Of a stretch of 64,000 nt of DNA, positions 9,377 through 20,794 are shown in pieces; within the stretch, counting starts at the first letter, position 1, and each line of letters opens with the position of its first letter. The stretch lies in assembly GCA_900466575.1 (NCBI GenBank), contig UBMP01000016.1:124001-188000 (forward strand), in the 5' to 3' direction. The DNA is from Hyphomicrobiales bacterium. GTDB taxonomy: Bacteria; Pseudomonadota; Alphaproteobacteria; Rhizobiales; Rhizobiaceae. The translations under genes and the position numbers were made by a program. The notes beneath the pieces are model-generated. The model was not told the DNA's origin, did no database searches, and saw only the letters and a program-made list of their open reading frames with translations.

Positions 9377-9420
9377 CTTCTCCCCATCGGGGAGAAGATG
9401 TCCGAAGGACAGATGAGGGG
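9377..9420 (-). repeat. Dispersed palindromic repeat, copy B between gcvH and gcvP (inverted)
   Basis: CTTCTCCCC and GGGGAGAAG (9377-9397) form the terminal palindrome. TGTCC-GAA-GGACA (9399-9411) forms the core, and the unit ends GAGGGG. It is oriented opposite to copy A, so the roughly 300 bp gcvH-gcvP gap is largely filled by an inverted pair of these elements. Confidence 0.7.
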
Positions 9421-9524
9421 GCGGCCCGCAAGGGCCGAACGAAACGCTGCAACGAACATTGAGACGAGGGACCCGAAAAGCCCCTCGCGGACAAAACCAA
9501 TCAAACGAACCGGAACCCAAGCCG

Positions 9525-12389
<2,865 letters not shown>

Positions 12390-12421
12390 TTCGCCAGCCG
12401 TCCACAGGGTGCACCCCAAGC

Positions 12422-12465
12422 AAGCCGCCGTGCCGCCGACAAGCAGCGCGGCGGCTTCGCCTTTT
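12422..12465 (+). terminator. Probable terminator of gcvTHP
   Basis: AAGCCGCCG (12422-12430) pairs with CGGCGGCTT (12449-12457), followed by CGCCTTTT, about 30 bases after the gcvP stop codon. Confidence 0.6.
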
Positions 12466-12543
12466 GAGACGGGTTTTCCCGATAAACACCCCGCTCACCC
12501 AAAAGCGATGCAGAGCATGGGGCATATCGCGTGAAATCAGCAA

Positions 12544-12951
12544 TCAGCCAACGACCGCGACATCGATCCAGAAGGACGCGAAAGCCCGCGCAAATCGCCG
12601 ATAGAGCTCCATCGTCAGCGGCTTTTCGACATACGCGTTCGCACCTGCCGCATAACCTTCCGCGATGTCACGATGGTTGGCCGAGGATGACAGGACGATC
12701 ACAGGCAGCGCCGAATAGCGCTTTTCGGCCCGGATTTCCCGCAGCACATCCATGCCGGTATCACGGCCAAGGCTGAGATCGAGCAGGACCAGCTTGCAAG
12801 CTCTCACATCGAGCATTTCCATGACCCTGTCGGCGGACGGACAGTGAAAGAGTTCGACAGGCGCGTCCACGCTTTCAAACCCCTTCTTGACCAGCGAGAA
12901 ATCGATGGGATCGTCTTCGATCACCAGAATTCGAATGGGTTCCAGGCTCAA
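12544..12951 (-). CDS. Response regulator, single receiver domain (Rcp1-like)
   Basis: A 135-residue stand-alone receiver domain with no output domain. The acidic pocket is IRILVIEDDPID near residues 7-18, the phospho-acceptor aspartate sits in KLVLLDLSLG near residue 59, the conserved Ser/Thr is in VIVLSSSA, and the lysine is in AYVEKPLT. The EDDPID start and the final helix resemble the Rcp1 regulators paired with phytochrome-type kinases. Its ATG overlaps the kinase stop codon by four bases, so it is almost certainly the partner of that kinase. With no DNA-binding domain, it probably acts by protein contact or as a phosphorelay step. Confidence 0.9.
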   Translation of the reverse strand: MSLEPIRILVIEDDPIDFSLVKKGFESVDAPVELFHCPSADRVMEMLDVRACKLVLLDLSLGRDTGMDVLREIRAEKRYSALPVIVLSSSANHRDIAEGYAAGANAYVEKPLTMELYRRFARAFASFWIDVAVVG

Positions 12952-14774
12952 GACGTTGCTCCTCCCGAATTGAGGTCCTGCGGCAGGTGGACGATAAAGC
13001 GCGCACCGCCATGATAGGTCGTATCAAGCTCGATCGACCCGCGATGGCTTTCCGCGATCTGCTTGCACAAGGCAAGTCCGACTCCGAACCCCTCGTAGAT
13101 CTTATCGTCGCTATGCAACCGCTGGAAGGCCGTAAAGATGCGATCGGCAAATTTCGGATCGACACCGATGCCATTGTCCTCCACCACGAGATTCACCATT
13201 GCCCCCTTGTCTGTCGCATAAATCCGCACGCGCGGCGCAACCCCTTTACGTCGATACTTGACCGCATTTGCGATCAGGTTCTGCAAGAGATGACGCATCA
13301 GGTCAGGGTCGCCTTTGATCGAAGGCAATTTTGAAAGCAAAAGTTCGGCCTTGGCTTCCTCAATCTGGCTTTCCAGATTTTGGATCGCCTGGATGGCAAT
13401 ATCGGCAAGATTGACACGGCTGAAGGCGACGATCTTGTACGCGATCTGCGAATATTCAAGCAAGCGGCGGATGACGCGATCCATGCGTTGCGCGGAGTTT
13501 CGCACCTGCTGGGCGTAGACCTGCACGTCGGCGAGGTTACCACTGGCCGCCTCCTCCACGATCATGTCGGAAAAGACGGAGATGTGGCGCAGAGGTGCCT
13601 TGAGGTCATGCGAAACCACCGCGGCGAACTGTTCCAGGGACTTGTTCTTCTTGGCAAGTTCCTCGCTCTGGTGCTTGAGTTCCTGCTGTTGCGAATATTC
13701 AAGCGTGATGTTGCGGCCGGTCGCGACAAGGCCAACGGTTTTGTCGCCATGAAACAGTCCATGTGCGCTCCATCTCAGCCACACGAATGTGTTATCGGCC
13801 CGGCGCAGGCGCTGGTCGAAGGAGATCGGCGGTCCGTCAACGGTCAGCTTCTGAATGCTGTCGCGCAGCGAATTGCCGAAGGTCTCGGCGAAGAACTCTG
13901 CCGAGAGAGACTGACCGGCCTGCCATCCCTCAAGACCGAATGCTTCCGCAAACGGCGCATTGATGAACTCGGGCTTGCCGTCCATATCCATGTGAACCAC
14001 AAAATCCGGGAGATAGCGCAGCAGTGTGAGAAGATATTCAGTGGTCTGCGCAGGCGTGATCTGGTTCTCCTTCGGCTCATCGATCGTCTCGTAGAAGGAG
14101 ACGATGAAACCGCTATCGCAGACGTGAGAGCCGATCTTCAACCATTCATGTTCGGACGTGCGCTCGATGGTGGAGGTGCCGGAAATGAACGGCCGGTTGA
14201 ACCAGCCGCGGGTCGAAAGCTCCTGCGCGGACAAGGTCATGTTGCGATACCGCTCGCCGAGCAGGCCGGCTTTCAGTCCCGCACGCACCATCTCCGCGCG
14301 ATTGGCCCCAGGGGCAAGCACAAGGCCGTACCGGGCATAGCGCTCTACGATCCGTTTGTTGGCCACCAGAAGCCGGTCGCCCGCGTCCCAGACCACCACA
14401 CCGCAGGCAAGCGTATCGATGCCGCGCTGCACGCAGGTCGACAGATCAGACAGCACCGTACTATCGGAGGACCTTCCCTCCACGCGCGCGCAATAGCCAA
14501 CCGCCACATTGCGCACCAGCAGCGGCTGGACGACCACGCTCAACTTTTGGGGAATTCGCGGAAGCGATACCTCAAGCCTCGTCAGTTCTGTGGCGCCAAG
14601 CGCTTGAGCACTGATCTCCGGCAAGTGTCTGCCGCCCAACTCGTCTTCTGCAAGGCCTAGGAGCGTCCTGAAAGCTTTGTTGTCTGTTGCATAGCGGCCA
14701 TCCAGCAACACGATGAAAGCCGGTTCAGGAATGACCGCGGCTACAGCATGCGAAATGACAGGAAGAGATAACAC
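12948..14774 (-). CDS. PAS-domain sensor histidine kinase
   Basis: A 608-residue soluble kinase starting with GTG, which has AAGG eight bases upstream. The N-terminal region holds PAS-like segments: AFIVLLDGRYATDNKAFRTL near 20, VVVWDAGDRLLVANKRIVER near 145, and a clear PAS/PAC around 260-370 (DFVVHMDMDGKPEFINAPF ... RNITLEYSQQQE). The dimerisation helix has the H-box FAAVVSHDLKAPLRHISVF near 385, then N-box LLQNLIANAVKYR, VEDNGIGVDPKF and GFGVGLALCKQIAES. No membrane segments are visible, so it senses a cytoplasmic signal. The order kinase then receiver, with an ATGA overlap, indicates a dedicated pair. Confidence 0.92.
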   Translation of the reverse strand: MLSLPVISHAVAAVIPEPAFIVLLDGRYATDNKAFRTLLGLAEDELGGRHLPEISAQALGATELTRLEVSLPRIPQKLSVVVQPLLVRNVAVGYCARVEGRSSDSTVLSDLSTCVQRGIDTLACGVVVWDAGDRLLVANKRIVERYARYGLVLAPGANRAEMVRAGLKAGLLGERYRNMTLSAQELSTRGWFNRPFISGTSTIERTSEHEWLKIGSHVCDSGFIVSFYETIDEPKENQITPAQTTEYLLTLLRYLPDFVVHMDMDGKPEFINAPFAEAFGLEGWQAGQSLSAEFFAETFGNSLRDSIQKLTVDGPPISFDQRLRRADNTFVWLRWSAHGLFHGDKTVGLVATGRNITLEYSQQQELKHQSEELAKKNKSLEQFAAVVSHDLKAPLRHISVFSDMIVEEAASGNLADVQVYAQQVRNSAQRMDRVIRRLLEYSQIAYKIVAFSRVNLADIAIQAIQNLESQIEEAKAELLLSKLPSIKGDPDLMRHLLQNLIANAVKYRRKGVAPRVRIYATDKGAMVNLVVEDNGIGVDPKFADRIFTAFQRLHSDDKIYEGFGVGLALCKQIAESHRGSIELDTTYHGGARFIVHLPQDLNSGGATS

Positions 14775-14952
14775 GCGCTACGCCTTTCGATCCCGATCGC
14801 CAGCGGCACCAAGGCGGTCAGGCTCGATGCCTGAATGAAAGCCTCCCACAGCCCTCGCGTTCCGGGTTTATCCGACCGCAAGAGACGTCGAAGCTCCCGG
14901 ATTGTCAATGGACGGAAGCCGCAAACAGGAAAGAATTGCCGCACGCCTGCAA

Positions 14953-15333
14953 TCAGACGCGTGCTTCGAGACCGGCAAGCTTCGCCAGATCGGCAGGCTT
15001 CAGCTCGACCGATTCCCCGCAACCGCAGGCGGACGTCTGGTTCGGGTTGTTGAAGACGAAGCCGGAGCGCAGCTTGGTGGTCTCGAAATCCATCTGGGTG
15101 CCCAGAAGATAGAGAACGGCAGCCGGATCGATCCAGACTTTCGCACCATCGCGCTCGATGAAATCATCCTTGGCATTCGGCTCGGACACGAGGTCCACGG
15201 CATATTCCATGCCCGCGCAGCCACCCTTGCGGATCGACACGCGAATGCCTTGCGCATCCGCGCTGCTGTTTTCGACGATGGCCTTGACCCGATCGGCCGC
15301 CGCTTCCGTCAATGTCATGACCTGAAAAGCCAT
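14953..15333 (-). CDS. sufA: A-type iron-sulfur carrier protein (SufA/IscA family)
   Basis: Accepts iron-sulfur clusters from the SufBCD scaffold and hands them to target proteins. The ATG at 15333 follows GGAAGGAGAGACAA, so an ATG nine codons upstream is not used. The 126-residue product has the three cluster-ligand cysteines: one in RKGGCAGMEYAVDL and two in the C-terminal TSACGCGESVEL. VTLTEAAADRVKAI-type sequence (VMTLTEAAADRVKAI) opens the fold. Last gene of the suf operon, about 100 bases after sufT/sufX. Confidence 0.95.
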   Translation of the reverse strand: MAFQVMTLTEAAADRVKAIVENSSADAQGIRVSIRKGGCAGMEYAVDLVSEPNAKDDFIERDGAKVWIDPAAVLYLLGTQMDFETTKLRSGFVFNNPNQTSACGCGESVELKPADLAKLAGLEARV

Positions 15334-15431
15334 TTGTCTCTCCTTCCGCAACGGGTTCAAGGCCCGCGCTTCGTGAATCGAATGTAGTCCTGCCCGGTTA
15401 AGCCTTCAATACAGGCCGCGAAAGATAAAAC

Positions 15432-15839
15432 TCAGTACCAGCCGAGCGCCACCTGCGCCTCTTCCGACATGCGGGCGGGCGACCACGGCGGCTCGAACAC
15501 CATCTTGACCTCGACGCCGGACACGCCCTCGACCGCGCCCACAGCGTTTTCCACCCAGCCAGGCATTTCGCCGGCAACCGGGCAGCCGGGCGCCGTCAGC
15601 GTCATGTCGATCTTGACCATGCGGTCATCCTCGACATCGATCTTGTAGATCAGCCCGAGTTCGAAAATATCCGCCGGGATTTCCGGATCGTAGACCGTCT
15701 TCAGCGCGGCGATGATATCGTCCGAAAGACGCGCCAGCTCATCGGCCGGGATGGACGATTGCACGATGCCCTCGCGGACGCCGGCCTGGGCCTCGTCCTG
15801 AACGGCTTCGCTTGCGCTGGTTGCTTCGTTTACACTCAT
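15432..15839 (-). CDS. sufT: SUF system iron-sulfur assembly protein, DUF59/MIP18 domain (SufT/SufX)
   Basis: A small MIP18-type protein that aids maturation of iron-sulfur proteins. The ATG at 15839 is preferred because AGTGAG lies six bases before it; in-frame ATGs at 15845 and 15860 are alternatives, the latter overlapping the sufS end. The roughly 26-residue N-terminal extension is low in complexity. The domain itself runs from DDIIAALKTVYDPEIPADIF through ELGLIYKIDV and DMTLTAPGCPVAGEMPGWVE to the C-terminal VFEPPWSPARMSEEA. The conserved Cys lies in TAPGCPV. In Agrobacterium the gene at this place is called sufX. Confidence 0.92.
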   Translation of the reverse strand: MSVNEATSASEAVQDEAQAGVREGIVQSSIPADELARLSDDIIAALKTVYDPEIPADIFELGLIYKIDVEDDRMVKIDMTLTAPGCPVAGEMPGWVENAVGAVEGVSGVEVKMVFEPPWSPARMSEEAQVALGWY

Positions 15840-15852
15840 GGCCATCTCACTT

Positions 15853-17088
15853 TCAGGCAAAGAACTTGCGCGCCTGCTCCAGCGCCTCGGCCAGTTTGTC
15901 GACCTCGGCGCGCGTATTGTACATGGCGAACGACGCCCTGCATGTGGACGTCACGCCGAACCGTTTCAAGAGCGGCTGGGCGCAATGCGTGCCCGCCCGA
16001 ACCGCAACGCCCTGCCGGTCGATGACCATCGACACGTCATGGGCATGGATGCCTTCAAGTTCGAAGGAAAAGATGCCGCCCTTGCCCGGCGCATTGCCGA
16101 ACACCTTCAGCGAATTCACCGCCCGCAGACGCTCCGTCGCATAGGCCGTCAGATCCGCCTCGTGCGCAGCAATCGCCGCGCGGCCGACCTTGTCCATATA
16201 GTCCAGCGCATAGCCAAGCCCGATCGCCTGCACGATCGGCGGCGTACCCGCCTCAAAGCGATGCGGCGGATCGTTATAGGTGACTGCGTCCTCGCTGACG
16301 TCGACGATCATCTCGCCGCCGCCCATGAAGGGCCGCATCTGCTTCAAGCGGTCCATCTTGCCGTACAGCACGCCGATGCCCGACGGACCATAGAGCTTGT
16401 GGCCGGTCATCACATACCAGTCGCAATCGATGTCGCGCACATCGACCGGCATATGCACCGCGCCCTGCGATCCATCGACCAGAACCGGAATGCCGCGCTC
16501 ATGCGCGATACGGCAGATTTCCTTGACCGGAACGATCGTTCCCAGCGCATTCGACATATGCGTGATGGCAACGAGCTTCGTCTTTTCCGTCAGCGACTTC
16601 TCGAACGCCTCGATATGAAACGCCCCGTCATCATCGACCGGAACCCAGACGAGCTTGGCGCCCTGACGCTCGCGAATGAAATGCCACGGCACGATATTGG
16701 AGTGATGCTCCATGATCGTCAGAACGATCTCATCGCCCTCGCCGATATGCGGCATCCCCCAGCCATAGGCGACCGTATTGATCGCTTCCGTCGAGGACTT
16801 CGTGAAGACGATCTCGTCCACCGAACCCGCATTCAGAAACCGGCGCACCTTCTCGCGCGCCGCCTCATAGGCCTCCGTGGCGGCATTCGACAGGAAATGC
16901 AGCCCGCGATGGACGTTGGCGTATTCGTGACTATAGGCATGCGAAACCGCATCGATCACGGCCTGCGGCTTCTGGGCCGAAGCGCCGTTGTCGAGATAGA
17001 CGAGCGGCTTGCCATAGACTTCACGCGACAGGATCGGGAAGTCCCGGCGAATGGCCTCGACGTCGTAAGCGGTCGCGTTTGCGTCCAT
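15853..17088 (-). CDS. sufS: SufS-type cysteine desulfurase
   Basis: Removes sulfur from cysteine and supplies it as persulfide to the SufBCD scaffold. The ATG at 17088 starts one base after the sufD stop codon (TGACATG), which points to coupling; the frame upstream of it lies within sufD. The 411-residue product matches the group II SufS length. It shows VYLDNGASAQKPQAVIDA, RGLHFLSNAATEAYE, the lysine segment VMTGHKLYGPSGIGVLYGK with the cofactor lysine near residue 231, and the active-site cysteine in AVRAGTHCAQPLL near residue 369. It is the second desulfurase of the operon; sufS2 lies at the operon start. Confidence 0.96.
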   Translation of the reverse strand: MDANATAYDVEAIRRDFPILSREVYGKPLVYLDNGASAQKPQAVIDAVSHAYSHEYANVHRGLHFLSNAATEAYEAAREKVRRFLNAGSVDEIVFTKSSTEAINTVAYGWGMPHIGEGDEIVLTIMEHHSNIVPWHFIRERQGAKLVWVPVDDDGAFHIEAFEKSLTEKTKLVAITHMSNALGTIVPVKEICRIAHERGIPVLVDGSQGAVHMPVDVRDIDCDWYVMTGHKLYGPSGIGVLYGKMDRLKQMRPFMGGGEMIVDVSEDAVTYNDPPHRFEAGTPPIVQAIGLGYALDYMDKVGRAAIAAHEADLTAYATERLRAVNSLKVFGNAPGKGGIFSFELEGIHAHDVSMVIDRQGVAVRAGTHCAQPLLKRFGVTSTCRASFAMYNTRAEVDKLAEALEQARKFFA

Positions 17089-17089
17089 G

Positions 17090-18364
17090 TCAGTTACCGT
17101 GCCTTTCGAGCCAACCTTCGATGACATCTTCCAGCGCTTCGACCAGCGGCTCGTCGTCGAGTTCCTCAACCACTTCCGCCACGAAAGCCTGCACCAGAAG
17201 CGCACGCGCCTTCTTTTCTGGAATGCCGCGCGCCATCAGGTAATAGAGATGGTTGCGGTCGATATCGGCGACCGTCGCGCCATGGGCGCATTGGACGTCG
17301 TCGGCAAAGATTTCCAGCTCCGGCTTGGTCGAGAAATCGGCCTCTTCGGAGAGCAACAGCGTGTTGCAGGCCATGCGCGCATCGGTCTTCTGCGCGTCCG
17401 GAGCAACCCGGATCTGGCCCTGGAAGACGCCGCTTGCCTTGTCGAACACGACGTTGCGGACGATTTCCGTGGAGGTCGTTTCCGGCACGTCATGGCCGAG
17501 CGTCATGGTGACGTCGGTATGGCTTTCGCCGCCGAGCAGGTTGATCACCCGGAAGGTGAAGTCCGAGCCCTCGCCCACCGTCACGCCATGCACTTCCTGG
17601 CGCACCAGCTTGCCGCCTGCATTCACGATAAAGAGACGAAGCTTCGCATCCTTCTCCAGCCGGAAATTGATCTGGCCGAGATGCGTGTCGATGACGCCCT
17701 GTTCCTGGACGATCACCCAGGTCACATCGGCACCTGCCTTCAGCGTCAGGTCCGAAACGCTCGAAACGAGCGCAGCGGAAGACCCGTTACCCTGCTGCCG
17801 CTCGATGAGCCGTGCCGAAGCGCCCGCGCCCACAGTCACCACAAAACGTGCATGGGACTGACCACCGGAATGAAGAACCTGCAATTCGATCGGCTCGGCC
17901 AAGGCCGCGCCATCGGCGATTGCGATTTCCAAGCCGTCGCGCAGGAAGCCGCCATTGATACGGCCGATGGCATCATCGTCACCACGCGGCGACATCAGGA
18001 ACGCCCCCGTGCCATCTTCCAGCATGGCCGCAATGCCGCGAACGGAAACGCCCTCGGCCTTCGCCTTGCGCTCGACCTTGCCGTTCGACAGCGAAAACAC
18101 AGCACTTCCGGAGATCAGCGGCTCGATGGCCGCCACGTCGCCGTCGTTGTTCGCGGGAACCTGCCGCAGCAGGTTGCGCATGTCGGTATAGTGCCAAGCC
18201 TCGACGCGGCGCGTCGGCAGGCCCTTGGTCTTGATATCGGTGATCAGGCGGTCGCGGGCAATCAGCACATCGCCATTGCCCGGCAGGTCGCCGACCTGTT
18301 GCGTGTAAGCTGCGAGAAGCGCGTTTTCCGCTTCCGTCAGCTTGATCTGGGGTTGAGCACTCAT
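17090..18364 (-). CDS. sufD: Fe-S cluster assembly protein SufD
   Basis: A 424-residue structural partner of SufB in the SufBC2D scaffold. It has the N-terminal helical region with LPTRRVEAWHYTDMRNLL, a central beta-helix, and the C-terminal block with DVQCAHGATVADIDRNHLYY followed by LMARGIPEKKARALLVQAF. The conserved histidine required for cluster building in SufD family members is plausibly that of CAHGA. GAGGA lies seven bases before the ATG, and the sufC stop codon is only ten bases upstream. Confidence 0.96.
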   Translation of the reverse strand: MSAQPQIKLTEAENALLAAYTQQVGDLPGNGDVLIARDRLITDIKTKGLPTRRVEAWHYTDMRNLLRQVPANNDGDVAAIEPLISGSAVFSLSNGKVERKAKAEGVSVRGIAAMLEDGTGAFLMSPRGDDDAIGRINGGFLRDGLEIAIADGAALAEPIELQVLHSGGQSHARFVVTVGAGASARLIERQQGNGSSAALVSSVSDLTLKAGADVTWVIVQEQGVIDTHLGQINFRLEKDAKLRLFIVNAGGKLVRQEVHGVTVGEGSDFTFRVINLLGGESHTDVTMTLGHDVPETTSTEIVRNVVFDKASGVFQGQIRVAPDAQKTDARMACNTLLLSEEADFSTKPELEIFADDVQCAHGATVADIDRNHLYYLMARGIPEKKARALLVQAFVAEVVEELDDEPLVEALEDVIEGWLERHGN

Positions 18365-18374
18365 CGCTTCGTCC

Positions 18375-19130
18375 TCAAGCCGCCGCTTCGATCACGTCGG
18401 CATAGCCGTTGGCTTCGAGTTCGAGCGCCAGAGACTTGTCGCCGGACTTGATGATCTGGCCCTTGTAGAGAACATGAACCGTATCCGGCACGATGTGTTC
18501 CAGCAGGCGCTGGTAGTGCGTGATGACGATGACGGCGCGATCCGGCGAACGCAGGGCGTTGACGCCATCCGAAACGATCTTCAGCGCATCGATGTCGAGG
18601 CCGGAATCAGTCTCGTCGAGCACGCAAAGCTTCGGCTCGAGAAGCGCCATCTGCAGGATTTCGGCGCGCTTCTTCTCGCCGCCCGAGAAACCGACATTGA
18701 GAGGACGACGCAGCATTTCCGGCGCGATCTTGAGATGCGCGGCCGCATCCTTGACCCGCTTCATGAAATCAGGCGTCGTCAGTTCCGCTTCGCCGCGCTG
18801 CTTGCGCTGCTCGTTGAGAGCCACCTTCAGGAACTGCATCGTGGCGACCCCCGGAATTTCCACCGGATACTGGAAGGCGAGGAAAATGCCCTTCGCCGCA
18901 CGCTCGGCCGGGTCCAGCTCCAGAATGCTCTCGCCGTTATAAAGAATATCACCCTCGGTGACTTCATAGTCCTCGCGGCCCGACAGGATATAGGACAGCG
19001 TCGACTTGCCCGACCCGTTCGGCCCCATGATGGCAGCGACTTCACCGGCCTTCACCGTCAGGTTCAGCCCACGAATGATCTCGGTGCCATCCTCGGCGAT
19101 CCGCGCATGAAGGTTTCTGATCTCAAGCAT
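18375..19130 (-). CDS. sufC: Fe-S cluster assembly ATPase SufC
   Basis: The ABC-type ATPase that drives conformational changes of the SufBCD scaffold in the cytoplasm. The 251 residues show Walker A IMGPNGSGKSTLSYILSG near residue 38, the Q-loop in FLAFQYPVEIPG, the signature VGFSGGEKKRAEILQ near 147, and Walker B LCVLDETDSGLDIDALKI with the H-loop in VIVITHYQRLLE. No membrane partner is encoded nearby, as expected for SufC. AGGAA precedes the ATG by seven bases. Confidence 0.98.
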   Translation of the reverse strand: MLEIRNLHARIAEDGTEIIRGLNLTVKAGEVAAIMGPNGSGKSTLSYILSGREDYEVTEGDILYNGESILELDPAERAAKGIFLAFQYPVEIPGVATMQFLKVALNEQRKQRGEAELTTPDFMKRVKDAAAHLKIAPEMLRRPLNVGFSGGEKKRAEILQMALLEPKLCVLDETDSGLDIDALKIVSDGVNALRSPDRAVIVITHYQRLLEHIVPDTVHVLYKGQIIKSGDKSLALELEANGYADVIEAAA

Positions 19131-19192
19131 CTTAATTTCCTTGCAAAATTTGTCTGGAGAGTCGCCGTCACGGCGCCTCGGTTTGAATTCAA

Positions 19193-20662
19193 TCAGCCAA
19201 CGGAGCCTTCAAGCGAAATCCCGATCAGCTTCTGCGCTTCCACCGCAAATTCCATCGGCAGTTCCTGGATGACATCCTTCACGAACCCATTCACGATCAA
19301 CGCAATGGCCGCCTCTTCAGGGATGCCTCTTGCGAGGCAGTAGAAGAGCTGGTCTTCGGAGATCTTCGACGTCGTTGCCTCGTGCTCCAGTTGCGCCGTC
19401 GCATTCTTCGCTTCGATATAGGGCACAGTATGTGCGCCGCACTTGTCGCCGATCAGCAGCGAGTCGCACTGGGTGAAGTTGCGGGCGTTTTCCGCCCGGC
19501 GGTTCACCGAGACCTGACCACGATAGGTGTTCTGCGAGAAACCGGCAGAGATGCCCTTGGAGATGATGCGGCTCGACGTGTTCTTGCCGAGATGGATCAT
19601 CTTCGTGCCGCTATCGACCTGCTGATGGCCGTTCGAAACGGCAATCGAGTAGAACTCGCCACGCGAGCCGTCGCCGCGCAGGATGCAGGACGGGTATTTC
19701 CAGGTGATCGCCGAACCGGTCTCGACCTGCGTCCAGGAGATCTTGGAATTCTTGCCCCGGCAATCGCCGCGCTTGGTGACGAAATTGTAGATGCCGCCCT
19801 TGCCGTCCTTGTCGCCCGGATACCAGTTCTGGACGGTCGAATACTTGATTTCGGCATCGTCCAGCGCCACCAGTTCGACAACGGCGGCGTGCAGCTGGTT
19901 CTCGTCGCGCTGCGGCGCGGTGCAGCCTTCGAGATAGGACACGTAAGCGCCTTCTTCGGCGATGATCAGCGTCCGCTCGAACTGGCCCGTATTCTTCTCA
20001 TTGATCCGGAAATAGGTCGACAGTTCCATCGGGCAACGCACGCCCTTCGGCACGAAGACGAAGGACCCGTCGGTGAAGACCGCGCTGTTCAGCGTCGCAT
20101 AATAGTTGTCTGTCACCGGCACGACGGAGGCGAGATATTTCTTGATGAGGTCCGGATACTCGCGGATCGCTTCCGAGATCGACATGAAGATGACGCCGGC
20201 CTTGGACAGCTCTTCCTTGAAGGTCGTGACCACGGACACGCTATCGAACACGGCATCGACGGCGATCTTCGACGGCTTCACGCCGGCCAGGATTTCCTGT
20301 TCCTTCAGCGGAATGCCGAGCTTCTCATAGGTCTTGAGCAGTTCCGGATCGACCTCGTCCAGCGACTTCGGACCGGAAGCCGACTTCGGCGCGGAATAAT
20401 AATAGATGTCGTTGAAGTCGATCTTGGGATAATCGACACGCGCCCAGGTCGGCTCTTCCATCGTCAGCCAGCGGCGATAGGCCTCCAGACGCCATTCCAG
20501 CATCCATTCCGGCTCCTGCTTTTTCGCAGAGATGAAACGGACGATATCCTCCGAGAGACCCTTCGGGGCTTTGTCGGATTCGATCGTCGTCTCGAAGCCG
20601 TATTTATATTGGTCCACGTCGATCTTGCGAACCTGATCAATGGTTTCCTGAACGGCGACCAT
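19193..20662 (-). CDS. sufB: Fe-S cluster assembly scaffold SufB
   Basis: The main scaffold on which SufBCD builds iron-sulfur clusters. The ATG at 20662 follows GGAG six bases away; a TTG four codons upstream is less likely because that GGAG overlaps it. The 489-residue product shows the N-terminal [20 protein letters not shown], a long beta-helix region, and the C-terminal [20 protein letters not shown] with QCDS and KCGAH cysteines that belong to the family core. It follows sufS2 with a 132-base gap and precedes sufC by 62 bases. Confidence 0.97.
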   Translation of the reverse strand: MVAVQETIDQVRKIDVDQYKYGFETTIESDKAPKGLSEDIVRFISAKKQEPEWMLEWRLEAYRRWLTMEEPTWARVDYPKIDFNDIYYYSAPKSASGPKSLDEVDPELLKTYEKLGIPLKEQEILAGVKPSKIAVDAVFDSVSVVTTFKEELSKAGVIFMSISEAIREYPDLIKKYLASVVPVTDNYYATLNSAVFTDGSFVFVPKGVRCPMELSTYFRINEKNTGQFERTLIIAEEGAYVSYLEGCTAPQRDENQLHAAVVELVALDDAEIKYSTVQNWYPGDKDGKGGIYNFVTKRGDCRGKNSKISWTQVETGSAITWKYPSCILRGDGSRGEFYSIAVSNGHQQVDSGTKMIHLGKNTSSRIISKGISAGFSQNTYRGQVSVNRRAENARNFTQCDSLLIGDKCGAHTVPYIEAKNATAQLEHEATTSKISEDQLFYCLARGIPEEAAIALIVNGFVKDVIQELPMEFAVEAQKLIGISLEGSVG

Positions 20663-20794
20663 GGTGTGCTCCAATCTTGCCGGCTCAAGAACCGGCAGCT
20701 TGTCATCTTCATCTGTTGGCCGGAGCTTTTGCAGCGATTGCAGCGGCTCCGCAAGGAAAATTGCTTTTCCTCAAGTCTTATCTTCAAGCATTCC

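Noticed and set aside
14741-15022. 93-codon minus-strand frame between sufA and the kinase gene
   Set aside because: It overlaps both neighbours and has no motif; the 180-base gap looks like ordinary intergenic DNA.
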